Part shown: positions 12,975 through 53,400 of the stretch, in pieces
How the letters are laid out: the number at the start of each line of letters is the position of its first letter
Numbering within the stretch: the first letter of the stretch is position 1
Assembly (NCBI RefSeq): GCF_024679245.1
Contig: NC_090178.1
Location: 50,075,331-50,139,330 of the forward strand
Direction of reading: 5' to 3'
Length of the DNA stretch: 64,000 nucleotides
Source: Pseudorasbora parva
Lineage: Eukaryota; Chordata; Actinopteri; Cypriniformes; Gobionidae
Program-made: the position numbers and the translations under genes
Notes under the pieces: generated by a model
The model's input: only the letters and a program-made list of their open reading frames with translations
Database searches by the model: none
What the model was told of the DNA's origin: nothing

Positions 12975-13453
12975 AGTGTGACCACATTTCAATGCAATTC
13001 AACATGCCTTCTTGTTTCAAAGACATTTGTTGTTATTTTATAAAAACATATATTTATGAAACTTAAATTTGCCAAAATGCGTTTATTGTAAATTGTGTTT
13101 ATTGTTGATGCCCTGTGATTGAAATACTGAGATGGTACTTTTATTGTTCTCAAGTGTGTAGGTGTTCAATATAACTATGAAGGTATAAATATCAATTTCT
13201 GCTTTTATAGATGCATTGAAAGATATTTATACTGTATATATAAACACAAATGTGGAGCGACTTTAGCAAGCATATTGATAATGATAATGCGTTCCCAGAC
13301 ATCTAGGGGAACCTTTAGCATCTTAAAAGTGATGCACTTGACCATGCTTTATTTATATATATATATATATATTTAAGAAGAAAAATGACTCATGTTTAAA
13401 GAGTAAAAGGGATGCTGCCTTTGCAGAACACTCTCTTTCTGTTTCCTCTGAGA

Positions 13454-13516
<63 letters not shown>

Positions 13517-13747
13517 GGAAAAAGGAGAGAGAGAGAGGAAAAAGGAGGCAAAAGGAAACAAGCAGAATGATTAAACTGGAGGCTGATGAGTGCCATTGCT
13601 GTTTGCTTTTAACATCCCGATTTCATCAGAGTAAAAGAGACCGCACTACGCCTCAGTTCACCCCAAAACTAAGATTTATTGCTGATATTCTAAAGAATCT
13701 TCACACTTGTCCTATTGCATTATACAAATGCATGACAATCAAAGCAG
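12975..13747. other. intergenic DNA with (GA)n at 13450-13511
   Basis: Contains an (AT)n patch near 13350 and a (GA)n tract with AGGAAAAAGG interruptions. No gene is seen. Confidence 0.6.
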
Positions 13748-14047
13748 ACACTGCAAAAAACAATGATCTTCTTATTTAGTATTTTTGTCTTGTTTCCAGT
13801 CCAAATATCTAAATATTCTTAAATCAAGATGCATTTACTAGATCGGTAAAACCACATGAGATATTTTTTCTTGTTTTCTGGGGAAGAATATCAAAATGAT
13901 AATAAAAATAATAAAATCTAAATGAAGTGAGTTTTTGCTTAAAACAGGCAAAATGATCTGCCAATGGGGTGAGAATAATAATCTTATTTCTGATTGGGAC
14001 GGAAACAAGAGAACATGACTGAGGAAGAAGAGCATTTTTTGCAGTGT
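13748..14047. mobile_element. palindromic ACACTGCAAAAAA MITE, copy 1
   Basis: The left end ACACTGCAAAAAACAATGAT and right end AGCATTTTTTGCAGTGT are inverted. Inner arms such as TTTGTCTTGTTTCCAGTCCA are shared with copies at 27398, 51924 and a partial one at 60635. Confidence 0.8.
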
Positions 14048-14600
14048 ATTTTTGTGCTGTAACAGAAATAATCATCCGAAAAATGCGATCCAGTTCAGAC
14101 AGTGAGGGAATGCTAAGAATGTAAAAATAGCGCTCGCGACACAGCAGATCTTTTTCATTGGTAGGATTCTTTAACAGTGCCAATACTCTCTGAAAAGCGT
14201 CGACTCCTCCAGCCGTCTATTCTTCATTCATCAGATCTGAAATCCAGCACGCTTTGAGCCTTCCCGGTTTAGTCTCGCTGTTCCTCTTGTCTTCCCTAAT
14301 CTCAGTGTTTGTCCTGAAGTACAGCAGCCAAACAGGACAAGTACAGGATAAAACCAACAACTTCCCTGTCCTGTCGAGCGCTTGACAAACCCATAGTGTT
14401 TGGAAATATAAAAGTAGGTTTATTCTGAAGAGGAAGTCTGAATGGGGCTTTAGGAGAGGACCAGGCCATAATAACTAACTGAATCAAATGAGTTGTATTT
14501 ACACACAGGACAAGCAGTAGAAGCGCTGCTATGAAAAGAAGCATTTGGGGAAAGTGCCATTAATATTACCTTCAATAATGAGCATTTGCTTTAGCTTTAA
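14048..14600. other. intergenic DNA, nothing recognised
   Basis: No gene or repeat boundary can be supported here. Confidence 0.4.
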
Positions 14601-15376
14601 AGGGATAGTTCAGCCAGAAATGAATCTTCTGTCTTTAACTCCTCTCCCTAATGTCGCTCCACACCCGTAAGACCTCCGTTCATCTTCACACACAGTTTAA
14701 GATATTTTATATTTAGTCCGAGAGCGTATGCAAGTGTATGCACACTATACTGTCCATGTCCAGAAAGGGAATAAAAACATCATCACAGTAGTCCATATGA
14801 GACATCAGTGGGTTAATTAGAGTCTCTTGAAGCATCCAAAATACATTTGGGTCCAAAAATAACAAAAACTACGACTTTATTCAGCATTGGCTTCTCTTCC
14901 GCGTTTGTGTTCAATCCTCAAATAAAGATTCGAACGGTTATGAATCAGCGAATCGTTTCAAGATTCAGATCGCGTGTCAAACTGCTGAAATCACATGACA
15001 TTGGCGATCCGAATCATGAATCGATTCGCTGACTCATAACCGTTTGAATCTTTATTTGAGGATTGAACACAAACGCGGAAGAGAAGCCAATGCTGAATAA
15101 AGTCGTAGTTTTTGTTATTTTTGGACCCAAATGTATTTTGGATGCTTCAAGAGACTCTAATTAACCCACTGATGTCTCATATGGACTACTGTGATGATGT
15201 TTTTATTCCCTTTCTGGACATGGACAGTATAGTGTGCATACACTTGCATACGCTCTCGGACTAAATATAAAATATCTTAAACTGTGTGTGAAGATGAACG
15301 GAGGTCTTACGGGTGTGGAGCGACATTAGGGAGACGAGTTAATGACAGAAGTTTCAGTTTTGGGTGAACTAACCCT
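14601..15376. mobile_element. foldback MITE, TTAA target, family A copy 2 (complete)
   Basis: 776 bp between TTAA sites (14597-14600, 15377-15380), starting AGGGATAGTTCAGCC and ending GGTGAACTAACCCT. The two arms of about 385 bp are near-perfect inverted repeats around a short centre near 14990 (CTGCTGAAATCACATGACAT). One arm contains a 61-codon ORF (14847), which recurs in copy 3 and is only repeat sequence. Confidence 0.9.
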
Positions 15377-15380
15377 TTAA

Positions 15381-15796
15381 GGACATGCTGTCTGAGTTAA
15401 ATGCTTTACAAATACAAAAAAAAACGATGAATTAGCCGGACTTGTTGAGAGCAGATGAAGAGCCAGAGTTTCACAGTCCCTGATTGTTTGAGGACTGTCA
15501 GAGGTTTTTCTTTGGCTTCTCTTTCCATCTCCTGAATTATCAGAGGCTGAGGGGGAAGATTTATAAATTATTGAGCTGTTTTCTCCGCAGTATGATGATT
15601 ATTTCACAAACAGAATGGCTTTGCTGCTTATGCTGTCTTTTTTCTTTTCTTTATCTTGATTTCTTTAAAAGCAAATATCTCCCTTTGCTTTAAACTTTGA
15701 GCGCTGTGACTTTGCAGATGTTGTTTATGCTCAAACAGACACACTACACACTAGCTAAAGTTAGAAAAGTGAGATTGTGTTTTACCGCCCCTTTCA
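15381..15796. other. intergenic DNA, nothing recognised
   Basis: T-rich region without a supported feature. Confidence 0.4.
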
Positions 15797-15800
15797 TTAA

Positions 15801-16584
15801 CGGGGTACTTCCGCACTGGGAAGATGAATCTGTATTTAAACTGGGTCATCAATGTAGTAGAAATGTGAAATTATTTTTGAATTTGGTGCCTTCTAGACTG
15901 AGAAAAGACAGAAAATGTATTTTTGTTTCATGGGGATGAAAGACTACAATTCCCAGAATGCTTCGCTGCTCTGTGAGGCCATCCCCAAAGCCACCGCTAT
16001 TGGATTACTGTGACTGAGTTAGGGAAGACACTACAATTAAAAACTGAACGTGTGTGTTCAATATAATGAGTGAGTCGCCGCACGAGTATCACAGCACTGA
16101 GCACTAACTGCAGGATTGAGATAAATGAGCTGATGAGCTCTCGTGATGAGCTGAGGTCGACTACATCTGCGGCATACATTCACAACGCGAGTTCAGTCTG
16201 GCGCGTTTCAGTTCATGCCTTTGCAAGCTTAACTTTCATAGAAATTAATTTGAGAAGTTAAAAGACTTCCATTGCTCACCATATCTCCGTTTAAATGAGT
16301 GCCTGTAGCTGAGCTGAGCTGTGAGTGTGATCTTCATCCCCCATGAGCGGGTTTAAAACATGCGGAAATGGCTCCCTCTGCTGGCTGGAGTCTTTAGCCT
16401 CTGGCCAAACATTCCTCTGATGATGATAATATCGTCAATTTGCATCATAAGAGGAATTTTTCCAGAAATAAAATGCATAAATCTCTCGTCTCAGGGGGAT
16501 ATGAGGAGGGAAAGCACAATCATTTGAATATACTCCAGGGTTTCTACTGATACAAAGCCATATGCTAATCGCTGAAGTAACCCT
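15801..16584 (+). mobile_element. TTAA MITE, family B, full copy
   Basis: Flanked by TTAA (15797-15800, 16585-16588). It starts CGGGGTACTTCCGCACTGGG and ends CGCTGAAGTAACCCT. The inverted copy at 57773-58399 shares almost all of it, including ACTACAATTCCCAGAATGCT and CATATGGCTTTGTATCAG (as complement). Confidence 0.85.
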
Positions 16585-16615
16585 TTAAAGTTGTTCGCTG
16601 GTTCCTGCCTCCTTA

Positions 16616-17283
16616 AGGCTTGTTTATACTTTGGCCTGTCTCCGCTGACTGCGCGCTCCTCCCCATACTAAAGAGGCATTTATACTCGCCGCGCTCGCCG
16701 TTGTGCTATTCTTTAAAACGACAGAGGGCGACTTGGAATAATTGTTCTATAAACCGTCAGGAAAAAGCGTAGAGAAGAAGTGGGCTAACGTGCACAGGTG
16801 ATGATATTTATTTTAGTACACTTCACCAAAAACCACACTACAAAAGAATCATGTAAAACTCAGTAAACCTTTGCTTGATATTATTACTTGTGACATGAAA
16901 ACACAATATGCACTAAATTAACGATCTCTTAAATATTTCCTAATTTTTACTAAACTTTAGTGTCGTGATTTATTTTTTTATATGGTTAAACATGGATCTT
17001 TATTCAAAATGGCTTACTTCTGCTTGTGTAGGCTCATTCAGTAAATATAAGCACCTCATTTGTATGTGTAAACTGGTGCCGGTATGATGAGATGTCATGC
17101 TCGGCTAGATTCGCCTGAACTCGTTCATCTTTGGATGAGCAGCTGCAAAAAATCCGCTGCACCCCGCCAAGCGAAATGGGGTCTTGCGGACCCAACGCGC
17201 ACGACCGCCCCCCTCCGCATTGACGCCATTTTTTCTGCGCGCACCCTCGTGTTCATGCGGACGCGTCGAGTATAAACAAGGCT
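16616..17283. mobile_element. PIF/Harbinger-like element
   Basis: The termini AGGCTTGTTTATACT and its inverse AGTATAAACAAGGCT are flanked by TTA (16613-16615, 17284-17286). 668 bp. Subterminal regions are GC-rich (CGCGCTCCTC / GCGGACGCGTCG). No transposase is seen. Confidence 0.8.
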
Positions 17284-17286
17284 TTA

Positions 17287-17724
17287 CAAAGTTTCTGGGA
17301 AACTGGACCAGATTTTTTTTCCCCTTTCTCCACTCTCATCTTCTCGCTCTGGCGTCCTGGCCCAATCTCATAATTTTTTTCTTACACTTGAAAGGCGATT
17401 TACACCTTTACAAAACAAAACTCTTGCGCATGCACATTTAATTTGTGCTTGCAATCGTATGTACACTTTTACAAATCTTACCCTGCGCATGCGATTCTTT
17501 ATGGCATCGTTTTATCTTCATAGACAGGGGCTTTTCGTGAGATAACAATACTGACCTCAGAAAGCTTTACCGTAGCACACAAATTGTAAAATTATATATA
17601 TTTTGACATTTACATTACATAATCAGCTCCATATGTGTGGATTTTCTTGTGTAGTAAACGTGCTCACCTCATACAGGTGCTTTATTAAGCGAGTAGGGCA
17701 ACCACCCAGTAGAGCATTCAAATA
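17287..17724. other. intergenic DNA, nothing recognised
   Basis: Contains two TGCGCATGC words. No gene or repeat boundary is supported. Confidence 0.4.
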
Positions 17725-18125
17725 ATCTAGCCTTGAGGAAAGCCTCTGGTCCAGGTCCAGCAGGCTTTATAGGCCTTCAACTCAGATGCCTCACCAACCG
17801 AGAGATAGCTGGCCAGCTCTTCATCCGCAGCCTTATCTGCATCCCCTTGGCATATTTCGCCTGAGTGCGATGGATGCGGGCAGAATATGGTTTTCCCCAA
17901 GATCTGCGCGCCTCAGTGTGAAGGTCTGGGAGAAATGGGAGGGTCATATGAGGGCCAGTTTCCTCAAGAAGGCACTCACGATGCATGCAAACAGCCTAAG
18001 GACTGAGCGTGCATGCTCCTCGCCCATGCAAATGACCCACATATCACGAGTGTCATCTGGGGTCAGAAAACGCTGAGGCACACACTGTCTGGAAAACTCA
18101 GCCATAATCCTGACTGCCTTGCTTC
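17725..18125 (-). pseudogene. DIRS-type retrotransposon gag remnant
   Basis: Reading the minus strand, frames give FLTPDDTRDMWVICMGEEHA near 18010-18070, then LPFLPDLHTEARRSWGKPYS near 17890-17945 and DEELASYLSVGEASELKA near 17770-17820. This matches the order of motifs in fish DIRS gag proteins as I know them. Frameshifts separate the pieces, so it is a relic. Confidence 0.6.
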
Positions 18126-18372
18126 GACATTCAAACAAACAGGTCAAGACAAGAAGAGGATGGCGTATTTCACAGGTGCCCTTTGCTTGATTCACAGGCA
18201 GTAAAGGTAGAAGATGCTGAAATGACCTCACATCCCCATGGACAACAAATACTGACCAAATATGGCTGAACACACATTCACAAGCACAACTAAACATGAT
18301 AAAGCATATAGAGACATACAGGCAAAGGATTGACAGGATAGTGAAGAGTGTGCTCTCTCTCTCTCTCCCTGA
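18126..18372. other. intergenic DNA, no clear feature
   Basis: It may be part of the same DIRS relic. It ends in a short CT run at 18353. Confidence 0.35.
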
Positions 18373-18872
18373 AGCCCCTTTCACACTGCGATTCCGGCAA
18401 ATACACGGATAATGTGACCCGGCATTTGTTCCCGGGCCGCTAGATTTGGTCCATTCACACTGCCAGCGAAATACCGTAATATGTGCGCTTTCACACACAA
18501 CCCGTAACGGTCCCGGGTCGAGTTGACACGTGACATCCTGATGTGACGTATAACGGCGAGCGATCTCCGCTTCAGCGCGGATAGTAAGGAGCTCCGCGGT
18601 CTCGACTTGTGTCCAGTTTGCGCTCATTTCTGCTTGTTTAATTTTAGTTTCTTTTGTATCCGAACACTCTCTGCGTTTAAAACACCGACGAGCTCTTCTG
18701 GCACTGCAGGGTTGTGTTATTGAAGAAACAAGCTCTAGGAGTCGCACGATAACTACGCACACGCTGCGGCATTAGTTTCGGCTTTTGTTCACACAGCGCT
18801 CGTCCCGGGTCGAACCCTGCAATGTTACTAGAGCCCCGACCCGGGTCGAATTCGGTAATCAATCCCGGGACG
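18373..18872 (-). mobile_element. Harbinger-like element with Myb-like exon, truncated copy
   Basis: It starts AGCCCCTTTCACACTGCGAT and is the inverted counterpart of 27723-28299. The minus strand encodes MSANWTQVETAELLTIRAEA, the beginning of a Myb/SANT-like domain. Homology to the other copy stops at AATCCCGGGACG (18872), so the far TIR is missing. Confidence 0.8.
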
Positions 18873-19195
18873 CCAGGGGGGTGGGTGTGCGAGGCCGGGG
18901 AGGGACGGGGGTCCCTCCCCGGTCGGCCGGGCCCCTCGGGCGGGGGGTTTCCTCCCTCCTGAGAGCGGCTGAACGCGCACACGTCCTCCACCCTGTCCGG
19001 TACGGGAACCCATTACCCCGAGACCCGCCGAGGAGCGCCGGGGAGGGTGAGGCGCACGGACGGGGACGTGCGCGCGTACCGCCCTCTCCCCCAGACGGAG
19101 CTCCCCGGGATCCAAACGGGCCCTGGAGTTCCATGCTCCTCGGGCCTCCCCGGCCTCCCCAGGGACGGTGCCTCGTTTGCAGGTGCATCAAGGCC
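18873..19195. other. very GC-rich block, possibly rDNA spacer
   Basis: About 320 bp rich in GGGG, CCCC and CGCG words, ending at CATCAAGGCCCC, between a truncated Harbinger-like element and a 5'-truncated LINE tail. The composition resembles 45S rDNA ETS/ITS, but I do not recognise a conserved rRNA core. ORFs on both strands here only reflect the base composition. Confidence 0.4.
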
Positions 19196-19610
19196 CCTTT
19201 GATGTGTCAATGAAAGTGTTTATTTGTGGGTCTAAATATGTGAAAAAATATCGTCAGAGGTCCAATTGTTAAATGTCTTGTTAGGCCAAGCAAACTTGCG
19301 ATTTATACCACAAGAAAATAAAAGAGTGAGCAAAATGTTTGCAATAGTTTGCAAGCAATTTTGTTACATTTAGTAAAATCTAGGATTTTAATTGATTATC
19401 ACTATTATAGATGAATGCATGATTTGTCATCGTTTAAGGCAATTTAGTGTCTAAATAAGACTCTTTGTGATGTTGTTGAAGAGGAGTTGGATTGTTCTTT
19501 TTTTTTGAAAATAATGATTTTTATTGCTCTTATATTAATAGTGTTGTTTGGTATTGTGTGGTACTTATTTCATTTTTGTGAATTGTAATAAAAGGGGTTA
19601 AAATAAAAAT
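19196..19610 (+). mobile_element. Tx1/L1-like LINE 3' fragment in a (CT)n target, copy 2
   Basis: TTTATTTGTGGGTCTAAATA matches TTTATTTGTGGGTTTAAATA of the LINE at 9795, and similarity continues with decay to a 3' end AATTGTAATAAAAGGGG..AAAAT. (CT)n begins immediately after (19611). The coding frame is broken. Confidence 0.8.
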
Positions 19611-19666
19611 CTCTCTCTCTCTCCCTCTCTCTCTCCTCCTCCCTCTCTCTCTCTCTCTCCTCCTCC

Positions 19667-19704
<38 letters not shown>

Positions 19705-19793
19705 CCTCCTCCTCTCTCTCTCTCTCTCTCTCTCTCGCTCTCTCTCTCTCTCTCCTCCCTCTCTCTCTCTCTCCTCTCCTCCTCCCTCTCTCA
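19611..19793. repeat. (CT)n with CCTCC interruptions
   Basis: Imperfect polypyrimidine tract of about 180 bp following the LINE tail. Confidence 0.95.
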
Positions 19794-19974
19794 TTAAAAC
19801 AGTGAGCTCCGGCTTCTAATTAAATCCCACTTGAAAAGTCTGAAAAGTCAAACTGATTCAAATTTGCATTTCTGAATAGGGTATGTTGCTTAAAGGGATT
19901 AATAAATTGGCCAAAAAAACGCCTCTCTCTAAACCACACCATCATAGCTCATATAACGAACACGAGGAATACGA

Positions 19975-20005
<31 letters not shown>

Positions 20006-20435
20006 ATAATCACACAACTCTCTGATTGCCTTAATATTCTGTGTTTTTGTTGAAGCAAAATGCAGAATAAATAACGTCAAACTCAACATGCACCGCTAAA
20101 CATTTAGAACAATATTACTTCATATAGCATTGGAGCCGTTCCTACAGTTCGGTGGGTTTTATGTCCTCATGAAACAGTACTGCATATTTCACATACAGTG
20201 TTGATCAACTTTTATATCACATTGGTTTTCATGCAATAGATGTACTACTCCAGTTAACATAACCCCATAATGACTATACTATACAAATAATAAAGTTAAA
20301 GCACTTAATTCCCAGGTCCTCAATTCTTTTTTCTCAACTTCACTTTAAAATGAAGGTTACATTCTGACAGCTTTCTATCAGAACCAGCATTAACTTCTGG
20401 AGCAGTTTGAGCTCCAGTAGCTCGTCTGTTTGATC
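19794..20435. other. intergenic DNA with a C20/A11 homopolymer
   Basis: A run of about 20 C followed by A lies at 19975-20006. The last 95 nt before the gap (AGCAGTTTGAGCTCCAGTAG and flanks) look like a repeat but have no partner in the window. Confidence 0.4.
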
Positions 20436-20635
20436 NNNNNNNNNNNNNNNNNNNNNNNNNNNNNNNNNNNNNNNNNNNNNNNNNNNNNNNNNNNNNNNNN
20501 NNNNNNNNNNNNNNNNNNNNNNNNNNNNNNNNNNNNNNNNNNNNNNNNNNNNNNNNNNNNNNNNNNNNNNNNNNNNNNNNNNNNNNNNNNNNNNNNNNNN
20601 NNNNNNNNNNNNNNNNNNNNNNNNNNNNNNNNNNN
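20436..20635. other. assembly gap of 200 Ns
   Basis: Exactly 200 Ns, a fixed scaffolding size, so the true distance is unknown. Both edges carry GATC (TTTGATC | GATCAAG). ORFs spanning it are meaningless. Confidence 0.98.
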
Positions 20636-21160
20636 GATCAAGATGTTTGGTCTGGAAACTCACCATTGGCAGCTCAATCTGAGGGGCGGATAAACGGCTG
20701 TCTGTCAAACTCACTCTGCACGCGATAGGATAGCGCTACAACCAACCAGAGCAACGAAGGTGAAGCAGAGCTGACTGATTAAACATTCGCCGTATCCGGT
20801 CGGCTAAACTCAGAACACATCTTCCCTTCTTAAAGCTACACTGTGTAACTTTTTTAGTTTATTCTTAGCTAAAAACACTTAGTTCTTTAAAAAATATATG
20901 TGCTCATTAATGTATATTAGAGTCGTGGTCAAAGCTGATTCGACAGACCGCCGTTCGCCAGTTTCTGTGTTTACTAGAAGCACGCAAACGCAACTCGGCC
21001 GCCGTCATTATGTTAAGCCCCGCCCACCGACTCTATTCACGATGTGATTGGCCAGACCAGAGTTTGCCGTTTACAGCTCAGAAGGGTATTGAGAGTTGCT
21101 AGACGACAGGCAGATTAGATTTGCTGTCGCTAGGGTGCGTCTAGATTTCTAGGCTAGATA
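20636..21160 (+). mobile_element. TAGCCTG hAT-type element, left end cut by the gap
   Basis: Matches 46387-46882 over its length (GATGTTTGGTCTGGAA, GGGGCGGATAAACGGCTGTC, CGACAGACCGCCG) and ends GGTGCGTCTAGATTTCTAGGCTA. About 25 bp at the left terminus are lost into the gap. A short AAGCTACACTGTGTAAC insert replaces part of the middle. Confidence 0.75.
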
Positions 21161-21470
21161 ATCAGTCTTTTGTCTTCCTGATCTATAAGCAACATCGTCA
21201 GTGATTCGATGAGCATCTATGGGTCTGATTGGCACTGATATGATGATAGGATTAGGCACTGAAATGTATGGGGTGTGTCCCTTTTACCTATACAACAGTA
21301 GCCTTCCTTTGTTTACATTGTCTCCTCCTCTACTGTGTAAAAATCCTCCTGAAATATGGATCAGTTACTGTTTAGAATTAGACTTGGACGACTGCAGCCA
21401 CAGACGGCACGTGCTTTTCTCAATAAAGAGGAACGCCTGCCCCAAATATATACCAAAGGCCTCCTGGGCC

Positions 21471-22729
21471 CGGTTCTTCAAAAGAAAAAACAGATTACAT
21501 AATCGGATCAGATCACGTAATCCAATCTGGGTTTTGATCCGGATCAAACCTTTAGTTTGGGTTTTTCAGAACTTTTTTGTAGGATTTGGATCACGTTGAT
21601 CCAAAAAATCTGGATTAAACTGATCCCATCAGAAGGCTGGATTCAGCGTGGATTTCATGCCCAAAATGTAATGAAAACTTAAAAAAATATATTTGGATCA
21701 TGCAGTATCTTACAAGATATCTTATTTATCCATAAGGTTTTAATTTGATTTGTTCATCCGTCAGTGATTAGGTACTGTAAAAAATTCTTTAGAAAATAAA
21801 GTTCCCTAGTTGCTTTAAAATGTTGAGTTAATACAATGAACATTTTTTGAGATTCGACAACCTTTATTAAAATATTATAATAAGATTGTGTAAGCATATT
21901 GGGTAATTGTGTGTTTTATTTGTGATGACGCAGCCAAATTGTGCTATTTTCATGATTTATCACGTGTGGTTCAGATACAATATATTCTGAGTTTCTATTT
22001 ATTAGAACAAATTTCCTTCATTGTATCAACTCACATCTTTAATTTCAATAAACTCAAAATTTTAAGGCAACCAGGTTACTTACTTTTTTAAGGTAAACCA
22101 ACAATTTTTTTTTTTTTTACAGTGGGCTTTAGCGTAGTCAGCCTTTAGGGACAGGCCTACAGCAGAGTAGAAAGAGTTTGGCCGCATAAAATAATCCCCA
22201 AACAACTGTCAAAATTGACCAAAAACAATACATTTTATTCTATATATTTGATTTAATATACTAATTTAATTCACCATAATCGAAAATATTTTAGTTTTTA
22301 GAATATTTATTAGTGATGCATGCAATGACTACAGTACATCTACACTTGATCCTCGTTCTAAATCTCCTCAGTGTTTGTCGGTCTCAGATGGGCGGACTGC
22401 TGGGAGAGGATGGGGTGGGCTTTATTTTGTTTTTAATGTGTATGTTTTCATTTCAAATAAAAATAAACGTATATTGACCCACACTGGCTGTTCTACGTGT
22501 TGCTCTTTACATATCTATAGTTGTGATTTCCTATCCTGTGTGAGCACTGGTTATCCACATCTGGTGATCCTGTAAAGTTCCTATATCCGGATCAGATTGA
22601 TCCAATCCGATGTTGCTTTAAAAAAACTGGCTCTAAAATTAAATTGGATTACGAGATCACGGATCGCAAAAAAGGACGACTAAATCCGGATCAATTTTAT
22701 CCAGATTAAACCTTTTAAAAAACCGGGCC
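21471..22729. mobile_element. TIR element (GGCCCGGTT termini) with a nested MITE
   Basis: The left end GGCCCGGTTCTTCAAAAG and inverted right end CTTTTAAAAAACCGGGCC are flanked by CTG on both sides, a 3-bp duplication. Many ATCCGGATCA-type inverted motifs occur inside. A CACTGTAAAA MITE (21773-22124) sits within it. Probably Harbinger-related, not proven. Confidence 0.7.
21773..22124. mobile_element. ACTGTAAAAA MITE, copy nested in 21471-22729
   Basis: Shares GTAAGCATATTGGGTAATTG, GATGACGCAGCCAAATTGTG and TTAAGGCAACCAGG with the copy at 42302-42681. The ends are TACTGTAAAAAATTC and TTTTTTTACAGTG. Confidence 0.85.
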
Positions 22730-22924
22730 CTGGGTGTACAAACCATTGATCCATTAATATAAATAATTTAAAAAACGGTATAATTCAATATGAAGTCTTC
22801 TTTGCTTTTTGCTCATCATTTCTTTGTATGCCAGTCTGGACAAAAACTGTCACACAAGCTGTCATGTTGCATCGCGTTATTATCACAAATAAAACAACGG
22901 AGCACACAAACACCAGTAACATGT

Positions 22925-23176
22925 TTAATTAATGATATAAGGGCAGCGCCCCCTGCAGGCCACCGCGCGCACTGCACAGACACACTAGCGCTCGCGCGCT
23001 TCACATTCGCACCAGTGTAGTGCGCGGTAGTGCGTCATCCGGGTATTGAGTGCGTGCAGAGACCGCGCTATAATGCACACTAGGCAGGTTGCGTAGGGTG
23101 AATGTGCGCCGCTCCCGCACGCCGTGAACGCGGAGTCTGTGCGCCGAGGTGTGTGTTCCTCTGACCGGAGCTCGAG
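22925..23176 (+). promoter_or_regulatory. nt5c3a: CpG-rich promoter and 5' UTR of nt5c3a
   Basis: From about 22940 the sequence becomes rich in CpG (many GCGC and CGCG words) and stays so to about 23560, covering exon 1 and the start of intron 1, in sharp contrast to the AT-rich repeats before it. No convincing TATA box lies close to the ATG. This is the pattern of a CpG-island promoter of a housekeeping gene. The transcription start is not defined by sequence alone. Confidence 0.7.
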
Positions 23177-52548
<29,372 letters not shown>

Positions 52549-53003
52549 TTGAGGAAAAGACTGGGACAATTCCAGCACAACATCACCACACACACACACA
52601 CACACGTTGACCTTTTTAAAGTCCTGTCCTCTCCTCATAATGAACTCTTTTAATGAACACATACATCTGGGATCTTGGCATAAACATGCATCTAAAGAAA
52701 AATGCATCAAGTTATTGTCTGTAGTATTTTTGATATGGAAATATGTGTTTGCAATAAGAGTTGGGACTGAACGTACCACACTCATGATGCACTTTCGAAG
52801 TCTGTTACCGTTCTCATGGGACTTTGTATCATATCACGCACAGATCAAATTTAAAGCAATGCTATAAAGTGCTGCCAAAGCCATGATGTTTAATGTGTTG
52901 TGTGTGAGAATGTTTTAGCATAAGTATCTGTTGAATTTTGCACAGCCTCCTGAATCCTGATCACCTATGAGGTCGGCAATAAAGGCGTTTTCTCCCGAGT
53001 GTG
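52549..53003 (+). terminator. nt5c3a: nt5c3a 3' UTR with AATAAA polyadenylation signal
   Basis: After the stop, about 430 nt of non-repeat sequence with a short (CA)n near 52588 leads to AATAAA at 52978-52983, followed by a GT-rich stretch (GAGTGTGTGATTCTG) that fits a downstream element. Cleavage would be expected near 53000. Confidence 0.75.
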
Positions 53004-53164
53004 TGATTCTGTTGGAGAGCGCATGCATGAACGGGGAAGATTTATGCACCGTTGATTGGTTAAAGCTCATACTGTTCTGTTTTCGAGATCTGAAATGTGC
53101 CAGAATTTGGGATCCCTGAAAATGCTTGATTTCTTTATCTTAGGTCATTCAGAATTGGAACAAT

Positions 53165-53400
53165 CAGTTAAAGTCACCATGAAATCAAAATGAACCATTC
53201 TTGTTTTTTTATATTGCAGTGTCTATTGTAAATGATTTATCGGTGCACATCATTATTGTGTTAATAATCTTGAGTCAGAATAACTTCATCTGTTCTCTGA
53301 TGACGAGGGCGGGGCAACCTGTCACTCACATGAGATCAGCCAATAGCAAACCACAGCCATCCAATCAATTCCACACAGACACGATCAAGCCCCGCCTACA
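53165..53400 (+). repeat. interspersed repeat after nt5c3a, inverted copy of 3895-4140
   Basis: CACCATGAAATCAAAATGAA, then TGTCTATTGTAAATGATTTA and CATCCAATCAATTCC are shared with the minus strand at 3895-4140. Confidence 0.75.

Noticed and set aside
12262..13026. 254-codon minus-strand ORF (and 245 codons at 25802-26539)
   Set aside because: By-product of a 60-bp (20-codon) tandem unit; no domain and no splice or promoter context.
14847..15032. 61-codon ORF, also at 41802-41987
   Set aside because: The same sequence appears in both because it lies in copies of a foldback MITE.
17944..18762. 272-codon minus-strand ORF as a gene
   Set aside because: It fuses a Harbinger-like Myb relic with DIRS gag pieces and a CT run; no single protein.
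18785..19213. Overlapping ORFs of 95-142 codons in the GC-rich block
   Set aside because: All frames are open because of base composition; there is no homology or splice structure.
20340..20714. ORFs spanning the N run
   Set aside because: The translation is undefined Xs; no evidence of coding on either side.
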